The position numbers and the translations under genes were made by a program. Of a stretch of DNA of 64,000 nucleotides, positions 1-7,782 are shown in pieces (the first letter of the stretch is position 1; every line of letters starts with the position of its first letter). This DNA comes from JAFGOG01 sp034429215. GTDB taxonomy: Bacteria; Chloroflexota; Anaerolineae; JAAYZQ01. Where the stretch lies: NCBI GenBank assembly GCA_034429215.1, contig DAOUGI010000030.1:1-64000 (forward strand), given 5' to 3'. The notes beneath the pieces are model-generated. The model did not search any database, was not told where the DNA came from, and saw only the letters and a program-made list of their open reading frames with translations.

Positions 1-366
1 CACAGCATCAAGCACTACCAGGAGCTGGGGCGGCTGGTGGCGCAGGCGGGCAGCCTGCCCTGGGAGGAGCTGATCGCGGCCTACGGGCCCAAGCTCATGG
101 AAGGTCTGACGCTGTTGGGGACGCGGCGGAAGCATGTGAATGTGCTGCAACACCTGATGGGGTATCTGAAGAAGGAGCTGTCGAGCGAGGACAAGCAGGA
201 GTTGCTTGGGCTGATCGAGGACTATCGGCAGGAGATGGTGCCGCTGATCGTGCCGCTGACGCTGCTCCAGCACCATCTGCGGAGGCATGCGGTGCCGGGG
301 TGGGTGTGGGAGCAGGTGTATCTGAGCCCGTATCCGAAGGAGCTGATGCTACGCAATCACGTTTAG
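1..366 (+). CDS. DUF1722 (YbgA-like) protein, 3' part only
   Basis: The reading frame is open from the first base of the window, so the 5' part lies outside. The visible 121 residues match the DUF1722/YbgA domain throughout: HYRELGRLV-like start (here HYQELGRLV), TRRKHVNVLQHL, a LIVPLTLLQHHLRR stretch and the family's terminal signature YPKELMLRNHV. In many bacteria this domain follows DUF523 in one protein. The function is not established; links to DNA repair or desulfidation have been suggested for relatives. Two diverged fragments of the same family lie downstream at 1050-1160 and about 2052-2159. Confidence 0.85.
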   Translation, partial: HSIKHYQELGRLVAQAGSLPWEELIAAYGPKLMEGLTLLGTRRKHVNVLQHLMGYLKKELSSEDKQELLGLIEDYRQEMVPLIVPLTLLQHHLRRHAVPGWVWEQVYLSPYPKELMLRNHV

Positions 367-383
367 CAGGGGGGTAGAATGCC

Positions 384-992
384 ATGGGCTACTATATCAG
401 AGTCCTTGCAGAGAAGGATTTGTCGGTGCCCATGTCACAGCTTCGCGGTCGCTTGATGATGGAGGGCATTGCTGTTGAGCTGACGGTGGAGCTAGGGTCT
501 GATGACGAGTGGGCCCAACTCATCATTCGACATCCAGATGGGCAGGAAATTGCGGTTGTAGAGAAGAATCGAGTTGAAGCTGGGCGATTGGGGGCCGAGG
601 AAATCGCCGAGTTCCTCGAGAGCATAGAAGATGGCCGGCCAGCCTCCGCTTCGACCTGGCTGAAAGGATATCTTCCCACAGTCAAAGCCATCTATGCATT
701 CCAGATCTTACAGGGCGCCTACGCTGGTGACGGTTGGAAGGCCATTCATGCTGTGCAGGGCGAGCTGTGGGGCGCCGCAGGTGGTATTCTTCAAGCGGAC
801 GGCGAAGGCTTCTCAAATCTGTCTGGCTATCATATCCTGTGGCAATTCAGCGATCATGTACAGGGTCCGTGGAACATGGCAGTCCTTGACGATGACGGCA
901 ACTGGATCCCTTTCCAGATGGACCTGGGTAACAAGGGCCAGCGCAGGGCTTTTCTTGCTGGTAAGATTCCCCCTGGCGCAAAGAGGCTGTAA
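384..992 (+). CDS. hypothetical protein, 202 aa
   Basis: I do not recognise this protein. ATG at 384 follows a G-rich ribosome-binding stretch (373-377) and starts 17 bases after the DUF1722 stop. It has no obvious signal peptide or membrane segment. The N-terminal half is acidic and predicted alpha/beta; the C-terminal half is rich in Gly and Trp (HILWQFSDHVQGPWNMAVLD). Base composition is visibly less GC-rich than most of the window. It sits between the intact DUF1722 end and a diverged copy of the same gene end, which suggests it arrived as an insertion or within a rearranged duplication. No function is assigned. Confidence 0.6.
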   Translation: MGYYIRVLAEKDLSVPMSQLRGRLMMEGIAVELTVELGSDDEWAQLIIRHPDGQEIAVVEKNRVEAGRLGAEEIAEFLESIEDGRPASASTWLKGYLPTVKAIYAFQILQGAYAGDGWKAIHAVQGELWGAAGGILQADGEGFSNLSGYHILWQFSDHVQGPWNMAVLDDDGNWIPFQMDLGNKGQRRAFLAGKIPPGAKRL

Positions 993-1049
993 AGAAACGC
1001 TGCCCAATCAACCGCAGCCCTCGACGCGCCATGTCGTGTGGCAGAGCCG

Positions 1050-1160
1050 CGGACGTTGTTGCCGCATTACATGCGGCGGCACGTGGTGCCGGGGTGGGTG
1101 TGGGAGCAGGTATATTTGCGGCCGTATCCGAAGGAGCTGATGCTGAGGAATCATGTGTAG
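1050..1160 (+). pseudogene. remnant of a DUF1722 gene 3' end
   Basis: Reading in the frame that ends with TAG at 1158-1160 gives TLLPHYMRRHVVPGWVWEQ and then VYLRPYPKELMLRNHV. This matches the last 36 residues of the gene at 1-366 with several substitutions. The DNA similarity starts near 1050 and stops at the shared stop codon. No start codon or upstream part of the domain is present, so this is a truncated paralogue. The differences show it is not a recent exact duplication. Confidence 0.85.
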
Positions 1161-1240
1161 CGCCGCGTCCGAGAGCTTTTGCATAGTGTGCAGGCGATCA
1201 TTCGAGTAAATGAGAATATCAGTCTGGAGGGGTAAGAAAC

Positions 1241-1269
1241 TTGACTCCAGAATCGATTTTAGCTATAAT
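1241..1269 (+). promoter_or_regulatory. SigA-type promoter of the toxin gene (leaderless)
   Basis: TTGACT at 1241-1246, a 17-bp spacer and TATAAT at 1264-1269. The expected transcription start (about 1276) lies 0-3 bases before the ATG at 1279, which leaves no room for a ribosome-binding site. Confidence 0.8.
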
Positions 1270-1278
1270 ATAGCCAGA

Positions 1279-1572
1279 ATGCGTTACGAGATCATTCTAT
1301 CACCAGCAGCCGTCAAAGATCTACGAACCCTGAAGGCGCACTGGCGTGCAAAAGTGCGTGACGCGATCGAAACGCACTTACGACACGACCCTGTGACGGA
1401 GAGCAAGAGCCGCATCAAGCGTCTTCGAGGACTGTCGCGTCCGCAGTTTCGACTGCGAGTAGGTGAGATTCGGGTGTACTACGACGTATCGGGGAATTCT
1501 GTAGAGGTTCTCGGAATCGTTCTCAAGTCGGAAGCGGATGCCTGGTTGGAAAGGGTGGAAAAGCGAGAATGA
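1279..1572 (+). CDS. RelE/ParE-family toxin
   Basis: A 97-residue RelE-like mRNA interferase. It begins MRYEIILSPAAVKDL, has the helical middle with basic residues (KSRIKRLRGL) and the strand motif FRLRVGEIRVYYDV typical of RelE/ParE. The open frame extends upstream to 1210, but homology starts at 1279, where the ATG lies directly at the predicted transcription start. The stop TGA overlaps the antitoxin ATG (ATGA at 1569-1572), so translation is coupled. Toxin-first order is less common than antitoxin-first. Expected activity is ribosome-dependent mRNA cleavage, held in check by the downstream Phd-like partner. Confidence 0.85.
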   Translation: MRYEIILSPAAVKDLRTLKAHWRAKVRDAIETHLRHDPVTESKSRIKRLRGLSRPQFRLRVGEIRVYYDVSGNSVEVLGIVLKSEADAWLERVEKRE

Positions 1573-1835
1573 AACGAGTGGCACTAGGCGAAGTCAAGAA
1601 TGATCTATCAAGATACCTGCGTCTTGCAGAAGACGAGGAGGTAGTCATTACTCGTCACGGGAAGCCTGCCGGCGTGCTTATCGGATTCGAGTCGGAAGAT
1701 GATTGGTTTGATTATCGGCTCGAAAACGACCCACGCTTTTTGCAGCGTATTGAGGCGGCCAGGCAAAGCCTGCGCCAAGGACGAGGGGTAAGAATAGAAG
1801 ACGCTGAGGTTGAGGACGAAACTGCGCCCTCCTGA
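1569..1835 (+). CDS. Phd/YefM-family antitoxin
   Basis: An 88-residue antitoxin overlapping the toxin by four bases. The N-terminus has the Phd/YefM DNA-binding fold pattern (VALGEVKNDLSRYLRLAE, then EEVVITRHGKPAGVLI). The acidic C-terminal tail (EDAEVEDE) fits the toxin-wrapping segment. It probably neutralises the RelE-like toxin and represses the promoter at 1241-1269. There is no separate promoter in the overlap. Confidence 0.85.
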   Translation: MKRVALGEVKNDLSRYLRLAEDEEVVITRHGKPAGVLIGFESEDDWFDYRLENDPRFLQRIEAARQSLRQGRGVRIEDAEVEDETAPS

Positions 1836-2051
1836 CAAGTGCCTGATTTCTAACCGCTGAGGTCGCCTGTGCCCAGTTGGGCGATGCTCAGCGAGGACTT
1901 GGTCAGGCATGACCAATGACGGTTTGTTTTGAGAGTTCACTCAAGTTCCCCACTCCTCTGTGTACCTGGATCAGGATTCGAGTAGTCAGCGAAAGCGTGT
2001 TTTGTTGATTGTGTCCACTCTTACAAAAAGAATTCAAGTTCCGGCTTGTTC

Positions 2052-2159
2052 CGCGTGAAAATATATGATCAGCACGGCAACCCCAGCCGGGCGGGCGCCG
2101 GCATCTTTCCGCGGGCGGTGATAGAGCGCTTTCCGCTGCTGCCGCTGGAGGATGTTGGA
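2052..2159 (+). pseudogene. DUF523 fragment
   Basis: In the frame starting near 2046 the sequence reads RVKIYDQHGNPSRAGAGIF and then PRAVIERFPLLPLED. This resembles the DUF523 segment (KVYD..G.PSR.G.G.FAR...ERFPLLPVEE). No start, no upstream cysteine-rich part of DUF523 and no DUF1722 continuation follow; resemblance fades after about 2159. It is a third piece of a DUF523-DUF1722 gene in this 2.2-kb stretch. The rest of 1836-2277 shows no convincing gene. Confidence 0.6.
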
Positions 2160-2277
2160 TGGATCGACGCGTTCGACCAGCTCCACGACAAACGGCGCGT
2201 CGAGGCACTCATGGAGTCATCCAATCATAACGGTGATGTTGGATCCCCGCGCGGCTTGGTGCCAGGAGATAAGCAAC

Positions 2278-3075
2278 ATGAAAAACAGATGGAAGGATAG
2301 GATCGCCCTGGTCACCGGGGCATCGAGCGGGATCGGCGCGGCCACGGGGCGCGAGCTGGCCCGGCAAGGGATGCGGGTGGTTTTGGTGGCGCGTCGCCTG
2401 GAGCGTTTGCATGAATTGAGCGATGACATCCAGGCTGCCGGCGGGCAGGCGCAGGTCATCGCGGCCGATCTCTCGCTGCCGGAGGAGCGTGAACGAGTTT
2501 ACGCCCAGACCGTGGAAATCAGCGGCGTGCCGCATGTGCTGGTTAACAATGCCGGGCTGGGCTGGTACGGCTATTACAGCGAAATGCCCTGGGAGATCGC
2601 CTATGAGATGCTGCAAGTCAATGTGGCAGCGGTGATGCACCTGACGCGCCTGTTCCTGCCTGCCATGCACCAGGGCAACGGTGGGCATATCGTTAATGTG
2701 GGTTCGATTTCTGGGAGCATGCCCAACCAAGGCATTGCCGTCTATGCGGCCAGCAAAGCTTTCCTTGACGCGTTTACCAGCTCGCTGTACCGCGAACTGG
2801 TAGGCACGCGGCTGCACGTGAGTGTGGTGCGTGCCGGGTCAGTAGCCAGTGAGTTCTACCACAACGCCAAGGCTCGCCCCGGTGGGCGGCCCGTGCCCGC
2901 CGAGCGCTTGGCGGTTTCTTCAGAAAGCGTGGCACGCAGTATCTGGCGGCTCTTGCAGCGCCCACGGAAGGTGATCTATGTGCCGGGCATCCTGTGCGTA
3001 AGCCCGTGGCTGGAAACGCTGTTTGGCTGGCTGATTGACCGGATGGGCCCTATGCTGCTGCGCCGCCAGACTTGA
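2278..3075 (+). CDS. short-chain dehydrogenase/reductase (SDR)
   Basis: A 265-residue classical SDR. The Rossmann nucleotide motif TGASSGIG is at residues 13-20, NNAG at 90-93, and the catalytic Ser143/Tyr156/Lys160 set is intact (VYAASK). A hydrophobic C-terminus (LFGWLIDRMGPMLL) suggests membrane contact, as in DltE-like SDRs. The longer open frame upstream runs through the DUF523 remnant, but ATG 2278 is preceded by AGGAG at about 2263-2267, so that start was chosen. The substrate cannot be inferred. It stands alone between degenerate sequence and the promoter at 3276. Confidence 0.85.
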   Translation: MKNRWKDRIALVTGASSGIGAATGRELARQGMRVVLVARRLERLHELSDDIQAAGGQAQVIAADLSLPEERERVYAQTVEISGVPHVLVNNAGLGWYGYYSEMPWEIAYEMLQVNVAAVMHLTRLFLPAMHQGNGGHIVNVGSISGSMPNQGIAVYAASKAFLDAFTSSLYRELVGTRLHVSVVRAGSVASEFYHNAKARPGGRPVPAERLAVSSESVARSIWRLLQRPRKVIYVPGILCVSPWLETLFGWLIDRMGPMLLRRQT

Positions 3076-3275
3076 TGTCAGCCCAACCATTAGGCGACAT
3101 GGACCTTTTGACATCGGCTGTGCAGCCAGTCTGTGTTGTTGATATCTCTTCCGAGCGGCCTGAGTGTTAACCCATAATGAAAATTGGAGAGGATCCCCAA
3201 AGTCAAAGCTGTAGCAAGCCAGGCCCAGAATCGAAGAACCACCGATCTGACAGGGTCTGCGTCGCGGGAATATGG

Positions 3276-3304
3276 TTGACAAAGGCAGGCCCTGGTGATA
3301 CAAT
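3276..3304 (+). promoter_or_regulatory. SigA-type promoter
   Basis: TTGACA at 3276-3281, a 17-bp spacer and TACAAT at 3299-3304. It points at the CDGSH gene at 3479 and implies a leader of about 165 bases with no recognised riboswitch. The 3076-3478 gap otherwise shows nothing I can name. Confidence 0.7.
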
Positions 3305-3478
3305 CTCATGGGCCCGGGGTACGGCAAGCATAGGTAGCAACGCGCGACACGGCTCTGCTTGCACAAGGCGTGGAGGTGGCCAGCCAGCGAAGCTCAATCT
3401 CGCAAAGGGCGGTCGATCTCTGTGCTCAAGGCCGAGGGAGTGCCAACCGGATTATTCTATACAATGCGGGAGAGAGCG

Positions 3479-4192
3479 ATGACCAAGCGATGCGAAGGCG
3501 ATCTCAATCAGATCAAGAAAATTGTAGTAACGAGAGACGGGCCGTACGTGGTCCACGGGGGCATCCCTCTGGTGCACAAGATACAGATTGTGTCGGAGTA
3601 TGGGGAGCCGCTTACCTGGAAAACGGGAGAGGCGATTGAGACCCCCGAAACGTACGAGCTGTGCCGCTGCGGGCAGTCTAGTTTCAAGCCGTTCTGCGAT
3701 GTCACCCATGCCCTGGTCGATTTTGACGGCACCGAATCGGCCGATACCCGAGCCACGGCAGAGCGCCAAGTCACTCTTCCAGGCGGCACCAACATTGTCG
3801 TCAAGCGCGACTATTCGCTGTGCTCACAATCGGGTTTTTGTGCGAACCGGTTCAGGCGCATCGAACAGATGCTTTCTCATACCGACGACACAGAGATCCG
3901 GGCGCTGGTCATGGCCATGGTCGAACGCTGCCCGTCCGGCTCGTATGTCTATTCGATCCAGGAGGGTGAGGAGGATATAGAGCCCGATCTCCCTCAGCAG
4001 ATCGCGGTGACCACCGAGATCACTTCGGATGGCCCGATAGAAGGCCCTCTGTGGGTGACCGGCAACATCCCCATCGAGCGAGCCGATGGACAGCCTCTTG
4101 AAACGCGCAACCGGGTTGTCCTGTGCCGCTGCGGGCGGTCGAAAAACATGCCGCTGTGCGACGGCACACACCGTCCAGAGGACGAATACTAG
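3479..4192 (+). CDS. double CDGSH iron-sulfur protein with central Fer4_19-like domain
   Basis: A 237-residue protein with two CDGSH-type 2Fe-2S motifs. The first is C62, C64, C73, H77 (CRCGQSSFKPFCDVTH, with Val where the consensus has Gly); the second is C216, C218, C227, H231 (CRCGRSKNMPLCDGTH). Between them, C115, C121 and a CPSG at 151-154 resemble the divergent ferredoxin domain Fer4_19 (DUF1271). Such proteins carry labile redox clusters; the partner is unknown. ATG 3479 was chosen for its GGGAGAG site and the homology start; an in-frame ATG at 3464 is possible. It is co-directional with the next three genes. Confidence 0.85.
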   Translation: MTKRCEGDLNQIKKIVVTRDGPYVVHGGIPLVHKIQIVSEYGEPLTWKTGEAIETPETYELCRCGQSSFKPFCDVTHALVDFDGTESADTRATAERQVTLPGGTNIVVKRDYSLCSQSGFCANRFRRIEQMLSHTDDTEIRALVMAMVERCPSGSYVYSIQEGEEDIEPDLPQQIAVTTEITSDGPIEGPLWVTGNIPIERADGQPLETRNRVVLCRCGRSKNMPLCDGTHRPEDEY

Positions 4193-4225
4193 CGCGGCAC
4201 ACGGCCGCGATGGGCGAGACTCACT

Positions 4226-4516
4226 ATGCGTGACCAACGGACAGGCCGCTTTGAGGTGGTGGTCGAAGAGGGTCTCCCTCACGGCGGCCTGTATGATCTG
4301 GAACAAACGACTTGTTACAAGGTCGTTGACCGGCATTCGGGACGGGTCGTGATGACCTTCGAATGCCAGATGGAAGCGAGCCTGAGCACAACCACCGGGA
4401 TGTGGGAAAACTATAACTTTTCTGGCGCGTGTGAGGTCAGCATTGCGCCAGACGAACAGTCGGTCATTGTCAAGTACTGCGATGGCCGCGAGGAGACGGT
4501 GCCGCTGCCGCTATAG
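4226..4516 (+). CDS. hypothetical protein, 96 aa
   Basis: A small soluble protein I do not recognise. It lies 33 bases after the CDGSH gene and 90 bases before the dehydratase-like gene, in the same direction, so it is probably in the same operon. It has a two-half beta-rich pattern (RFEVVVEEGL, then SVIVKYCDGREETVPLPL) and no membrane segment. Ribosome-binding sequence is weak. No function can be assigned. Confidence 0.6.
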   Translation: MRDQRTGRFEVVVEEGLPHGGLYDLEQTTCYKVVDRHSGRVVMTFECQMEASLSTTTGMWENYNFSGACEVSIAPDEQSVIVKYCDGREETVPLPL

Positions 4517-4606
4517 GTCGCCACACGGGGCCTCTAGACCGATACCCAACGGGGCTGGCGCTGTACAACCGCGGGCAGGGTCAGCCGTGATAGGAGGAGT
4601 GTCGCC

Positions 4607-6067
4607 ATGGCGCTGATGACGAAGGACGAATATATCGACAGCCTGCGCAGGCTGAAAAGGCGGGTGTTCGTCATGGGCCGAGAGGTCGACAACCTGGTCG
4701 ACCACCCGCTGGTCAGGCCGTCGCTCAACGCCTGTGCCATGACCTACGAGCTGGCCCGGCGGCCGGAGCACGCCGGGCTGATGCTGGCCACTTCCAACCT
4801 GACCGGCCAGACGGTCAACCGCTTCACCCACCTGCACCAGAGCCCGGCCGACCTGGTGGCCAAGGTCAAGATGCAGCGCCTGCTGGGGCAGGCGACCGGC
4901 TGCTGTTTCCAGCGCTGCGTGGGCATGGATGCCTTAAACGCCCTGGATTCGGTGACCTACGAGATGGATCAGGCCCTGGGGACGGGCTACCACGGCAGGT
5001 TCCGCCGCTACTTGCAGCAGGTACAGGAGCGCGACCTGGTGGTGGACGGGGCGATGACCGATCCGAAGGGCGACCGGCGGCTGAGCCCGTCGCGGCAGGC
5101 CGACCCGGACCTGTTTGTGCACATTGTCGACAGGAGGTCGGACGGCATCGTGGTGCGCGGCGCCAAGCTGCACCAGACAGGGGCGCTGAACTCGCACGAG
5201 ATTGTCCTCATGCCCACGCAGGCGCTCACGGAGCAGGACCAGGAGTATGCCGTATCCTGCGCCATCCCGGCTGACGCGCCGGGCATTGTCATGATCTACG
5301 GCCGGCAGCCATCGGACACGCGCAAGCTGGAAGAGGGCCGGCTCGACGTGGGCAACCGCGAGTTCGGCGGGCACGAGGCGGTGATCGTCCTGGACGACGT
5401 GTTCGTTCCCTGGGAGCGGGTGTTCATGGCCGGCGAGTACAGCTTTAGCCGGCTGTTGGTGGAGCGGTTTGCCGGCTATCATCGCCAGAGCTACGGCGGC
5501 TGCAAGGTGGGCGTGGGCGACGTGCTGATCGGGACGGCCCAATCTTTGGCCTGCTACCAGGGCACCGACAAGGCCTCGCACGTCAAGGACAAGATCGTGG
5601 AGATGGTGCACCTCAACGAGACGATCTACGCCTGCGGCATCGCCTGCTCGGCGGAGGGCCGGCCGACCGCTTCGGGCACCTATCTGATCGACCCGCTGCT
5701 GGCGAACGTATGCAAGCTCAATGTGACCCGCTTCCCCTACGAGATCGCGCGGCTGGCCCAGGACATCGCCGGCGGCCTGCTGGTCACGCTGCCCTCGGAG
5801 AGGGACCTGGCCCATCCTGAGGTGGGGCCTTACCTGGAAAAGTACCTGCACAGCGTGGACCTCTATCCCACCGAGGATCGCTACCGGATGCTGCGCCTGG
5901 CCGAGAACCTGACGCTGGGGCCGGGGGCGGCGGCCTACCTGGCCGAGTCGATGCACGGGGCCGGATCGCCCCAGGCGCAGCGGATCATGCTGGCTCGGCT
6001 GGCCAACCTGGAAGACAAAATGCGGCTCGCCAGAAAGCTGGCGGGCATCAAGGAGGAGGATTTGTGA
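4607..6067 (+). CDS. 4-hydroxybutyryl-CoA dehydratase/vinylacetyl-CoA isomerase-like flavoprotein
   Basis: A 486-residue member of the 4-hydroxyphenylacetate 3-hydroxylase/AbfD family. All four 4Fe-4S ligands known from the Clostridium aminobutyricum dehydratase are in place: C100 and C104 in CCFQRCVGMDA, H292 and C299 in HRQSYGGC. This favours a true radical dehydratase (4-hydroxybutyryl-CoA to crotonyl-CoA) over a flavin monooxygenase, which lacks them. Start 4607 follows AGGAGG. It overlaps the GNAT gene by four bases (GTGA). No 4-hydroxybutyrate CoA-transferase or dehydrogenase is nearby, so the pathway, or the exact hydroxyacyl-CoA substrate, is open. Confidence 0.85.
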   Translation: MALMTKDEYIDSLRRLKRRVFVMGREVDNLVDHPLVRPSLNACAMTYELARRPEHAGLMLATSNLTGQTVNRFTHLHQSPADLVAKVKMQRLLGQATGCCFQRCVGMDALNALDSVTYEMDQALGTGYHGRFRRYLQQVQERDLVVDGAMTDPKGDRRLSPSRQADPDLFVHIVDRRSDGIVVRGAKLHQTGALNSHEIVLMPTQALTEQDQEYAVSCAIPADAPGIVMIYGRQPSDTRKLEEGRLDVGNREFGGHEAVIVLDDVFVPWERVFMAGEYSFSRLLVERFAGYHRQSYGGCKVGVGDVLIGTAQSLACYQGTDKASHVKDKIVEMVHLNETIYACGIACSAEGRPTASGTYLIDPLLANVCKLNVTRFPYEIARLAQDIAGGLLVTLPSERDLAHPEVGPYLEKYLHSVDLYPTEDRYRMLRLAENLTLGPGAAAYLAESMHGAGSPQAQRIMLARLANLEDKMRLARKLAGIKEEDL

Positions 6068-6990
6068 CCAAGATAATCCGCCGCGAGTTTTCCGGCGAAG
6101 CAGACCTGAGGGCCATGGCGGCGCTTGTCCATGAGGCTCCTGCCGACAACCCGCACGTGGCCGACCTGCCCTGGCGTCTCAGCTCCTGGGCTTTCGACTA
6201 TCCCGATAATGTCGGGTTGTGGGTCGATGCGGGCGGGCAGTTGCTCGCCTGGGCGGTGATGCAGACCCCGTTGTGGGCGATCGACTATGCGTGTCATCCT
6301 GCGGCCGATAGGGACCTTCATCGTCAGCTCCTGGCCTGGGCCGATGGCCGCGCCCGCCAGATTCTTGGGACTCCCAGTGGGCGTCCTTGTTGGTATGTGA
6401 ATGTCTTTGCCGACCAGGCCGACCGTATCCACGACCTGGAGCAGGCCGGCTTTGCCTCGCAGGCCGACGTCGGCGAAGATTCGTGGTCACAAGTATTGAT
6501 GCTGCGCCCGGCTCAGACGCCGGTGGCCGATTATGCCCTGCCGGCCGGTGTCGTCATCCGCCCTCTGGCGGGAGAGAGCGAGGTTGGCGCCTACGTCGAC
6601 CTGCAGCGGGCTGTGTTCGAAACCGAGAACATGACGGTGGGGTGGCGCAGTCGCACTTTGCGCCAGCCACAGTATGTCCAGGACCTGGACTTGGTGGCCG
6701 TCGCTCCGGACGGTGGCCTCGCAGCGTTCTGCATCTGCTGGCTCGACCAGGAGGGCGACCAGGTCAGCGGCCAGGTCGAGCCGTTAGGCGTGCACTCGGA
6801 CTGGCGCAAGGCGGGTCTGGGCCGGGCTATCCTGTGCGAGGGCTTGAGGCGGCTCCAGTCTCACGGCGCCGGCCGGATCTATGTCGAAACGGACAGCTTT
6901 CGCGGTCCAGCCCTTGATCTGTACGAATCGGCTGGCTTTCGGGTGATACGCGATATCCTGATCTTCCGCAAGGACTATGAGGACGCGTAG
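6064..6990 (+). CDS. GNAT-family N-acetyltransferase, tandem domains
   Basis: 308 residues with two GNAT-like halves. The C-terminal one carries the acetyl-CoA loop (SDWRKAGLGRAILCEGL, R/K-x-x-G-x-G/A type) and the typical GNAT end (LYESAGFRVIRDI). The N-terminal half is more divergent and may be structural. It starts with GTG overlapping the dehydratase stop by four bases, so translation is coupled. Substrate unknown. Coupling to the dehydratase suggests co-expression rather than a shared reaction. Confidence 0.8.
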   Translation: MTKIIRREFSGEADLRAMAALVHEAPADNPHVADLPWRLSSWAFDYPDNVGLWVDAGGQLLAWAVMQTPLWAIDYACHPAADRDLHRQLLAWADGRARQILGTPSGRPCWYVNVFADQADRIHDLEQAGFASQADVGEDSWSQVLMLRPAQTPVADYALPAGVVIRPLAGESEVGAYVDLQRAVFETENMTVGWRSRTLRQPQYVQDLDLVAVAPDGGLAAFCICWLDQEGDQVSGQVEPLGVHSDWRKAGLGRAILCEGLRRLQSHGAGRIYVETDSFRGPALDLYESAGFRVIRDILIFRKDYEDA

Positions 6991-6993
6991 ACT

Positions 6994-7782
6994 CTAGTCT
7001 TGGTGTTCCCCTGTTAATGGCACGAACAGCACGCCGGTGACGTTGCGCTTGATTATCTCTTCGCCCTGCTTGGTGATCTGCCACAGCGTCTGGTAGCCGC
7101 CGGGTGGGCCAACAGGGATGACCAGCGAGGCGCCGTCGGCCAACTGCTGCACGAGCGGCTGGGGGATGTGGTCGGGGGCGCAGGTGACGATGATGGCGTC
7201 GTAGGGGGCGTGCTCCTCCCAGCCGTAATAGCCGTCGGCGTACAGGACGTGGACATTCTCGTAGCCCAACTGTTCCAGGCGTTCCTTCGCTTCCGCGGCC
7301 AACGGCTCGACGATTTCCACAGTATAAACCTCGGCGACGATCTCGGACAGGATGGCGGCCTGGTAGCCGGAGCCGGTGCCGATTTCCAGGACGCGGTCGG
7401 TTTCTTTCAGCTCGAGGAGCTCGGTCATAAGGGCGACGATATAGGGCTGGGAGATGGTCTGGCCATGGCCGATCGGCAGGGGATGGTCGGCATAGGCCTG
7501 GTCGACATAGTTACTAGGGACGAACTCGTGGCGGGGCACGTGCTCCATGGCGTAAAGCACGCGCGGATCCGTGACACCCCGGTCGCGGATCTGATATTTG
7601 ACCATGTCCATTCTTTCCTCCAACCGGTCGTCGCTTTCGACGGTGAGTGTGGGAGCCAGTTCGCCCGGCATCGGTGTGCCGACTGATCCACCCGGTCTGC
7701 CTAGCAAAACGACAGCAGCAAGGATACCCAGCACGACGAGGACGGATAGAAGGACGGCGAGTCCCCGTCGCCAGCCGGTCAT
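6994..7782 (-). CDS. protein-L-isoaspartate O-methyltransferase with N-terminal membrane anchor
   Basis: 262 residues. The catalytic part has the PCMT hallmarks: PRHEFVP, the HGQTISQPYIVA segment and the SAM motif VLEIGTGSGYQAA. Unusually, residues about 5-27 form a hydrophobic helix after Arg-Arg (MTGWRRGLAVLLSVLVVLG), i.e. a signal anchor; standard Pcm is cytosolic because it needs SAM. Start ATG 7782 overlaps the stop of the receiver-like gene (ATGA). The open frame extends to 7899 but homology and coupling favour 7782. It is convergent with the GNAT gene, leaving three bases between stops. Confidence 0.85.
   Translation of the reverse strand: MTGWRRGLAVLLSVLVVLGILAAVVLLGRPGGSVGTPMPGELAPTLTVESDDRLEERMDMVKYQIRDRGVTDPRVLYAMEHVPRHEFVPSNYVDQAYADHPLPIGHGQTISQPYIVALMTELLELKETDRVLEIGTGSGYQAAILSEIVAEVYTVEIVEPLAAEAKERLEQLGYENVHVLYADGYYGWEEHAPYDAIIVTCAPDHIPQPLVQQLADGASLVIPVGPPGGYQTLWQITKQGEEIIKRNVTGVLFVPLTGEHQD

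Noticed and set aside
3177..3482. 101-residue open frame before the CDGSH gene
   Set aside because: No ribosome-binding site, low-complexity composition and overlap with the promoter; it looks like chance.
4934..5956. 340-residue open frame on the minus strand
   Set aside because: Antisense to the dehydratase-like gene; His/Arg/Val-rich shadow composition.
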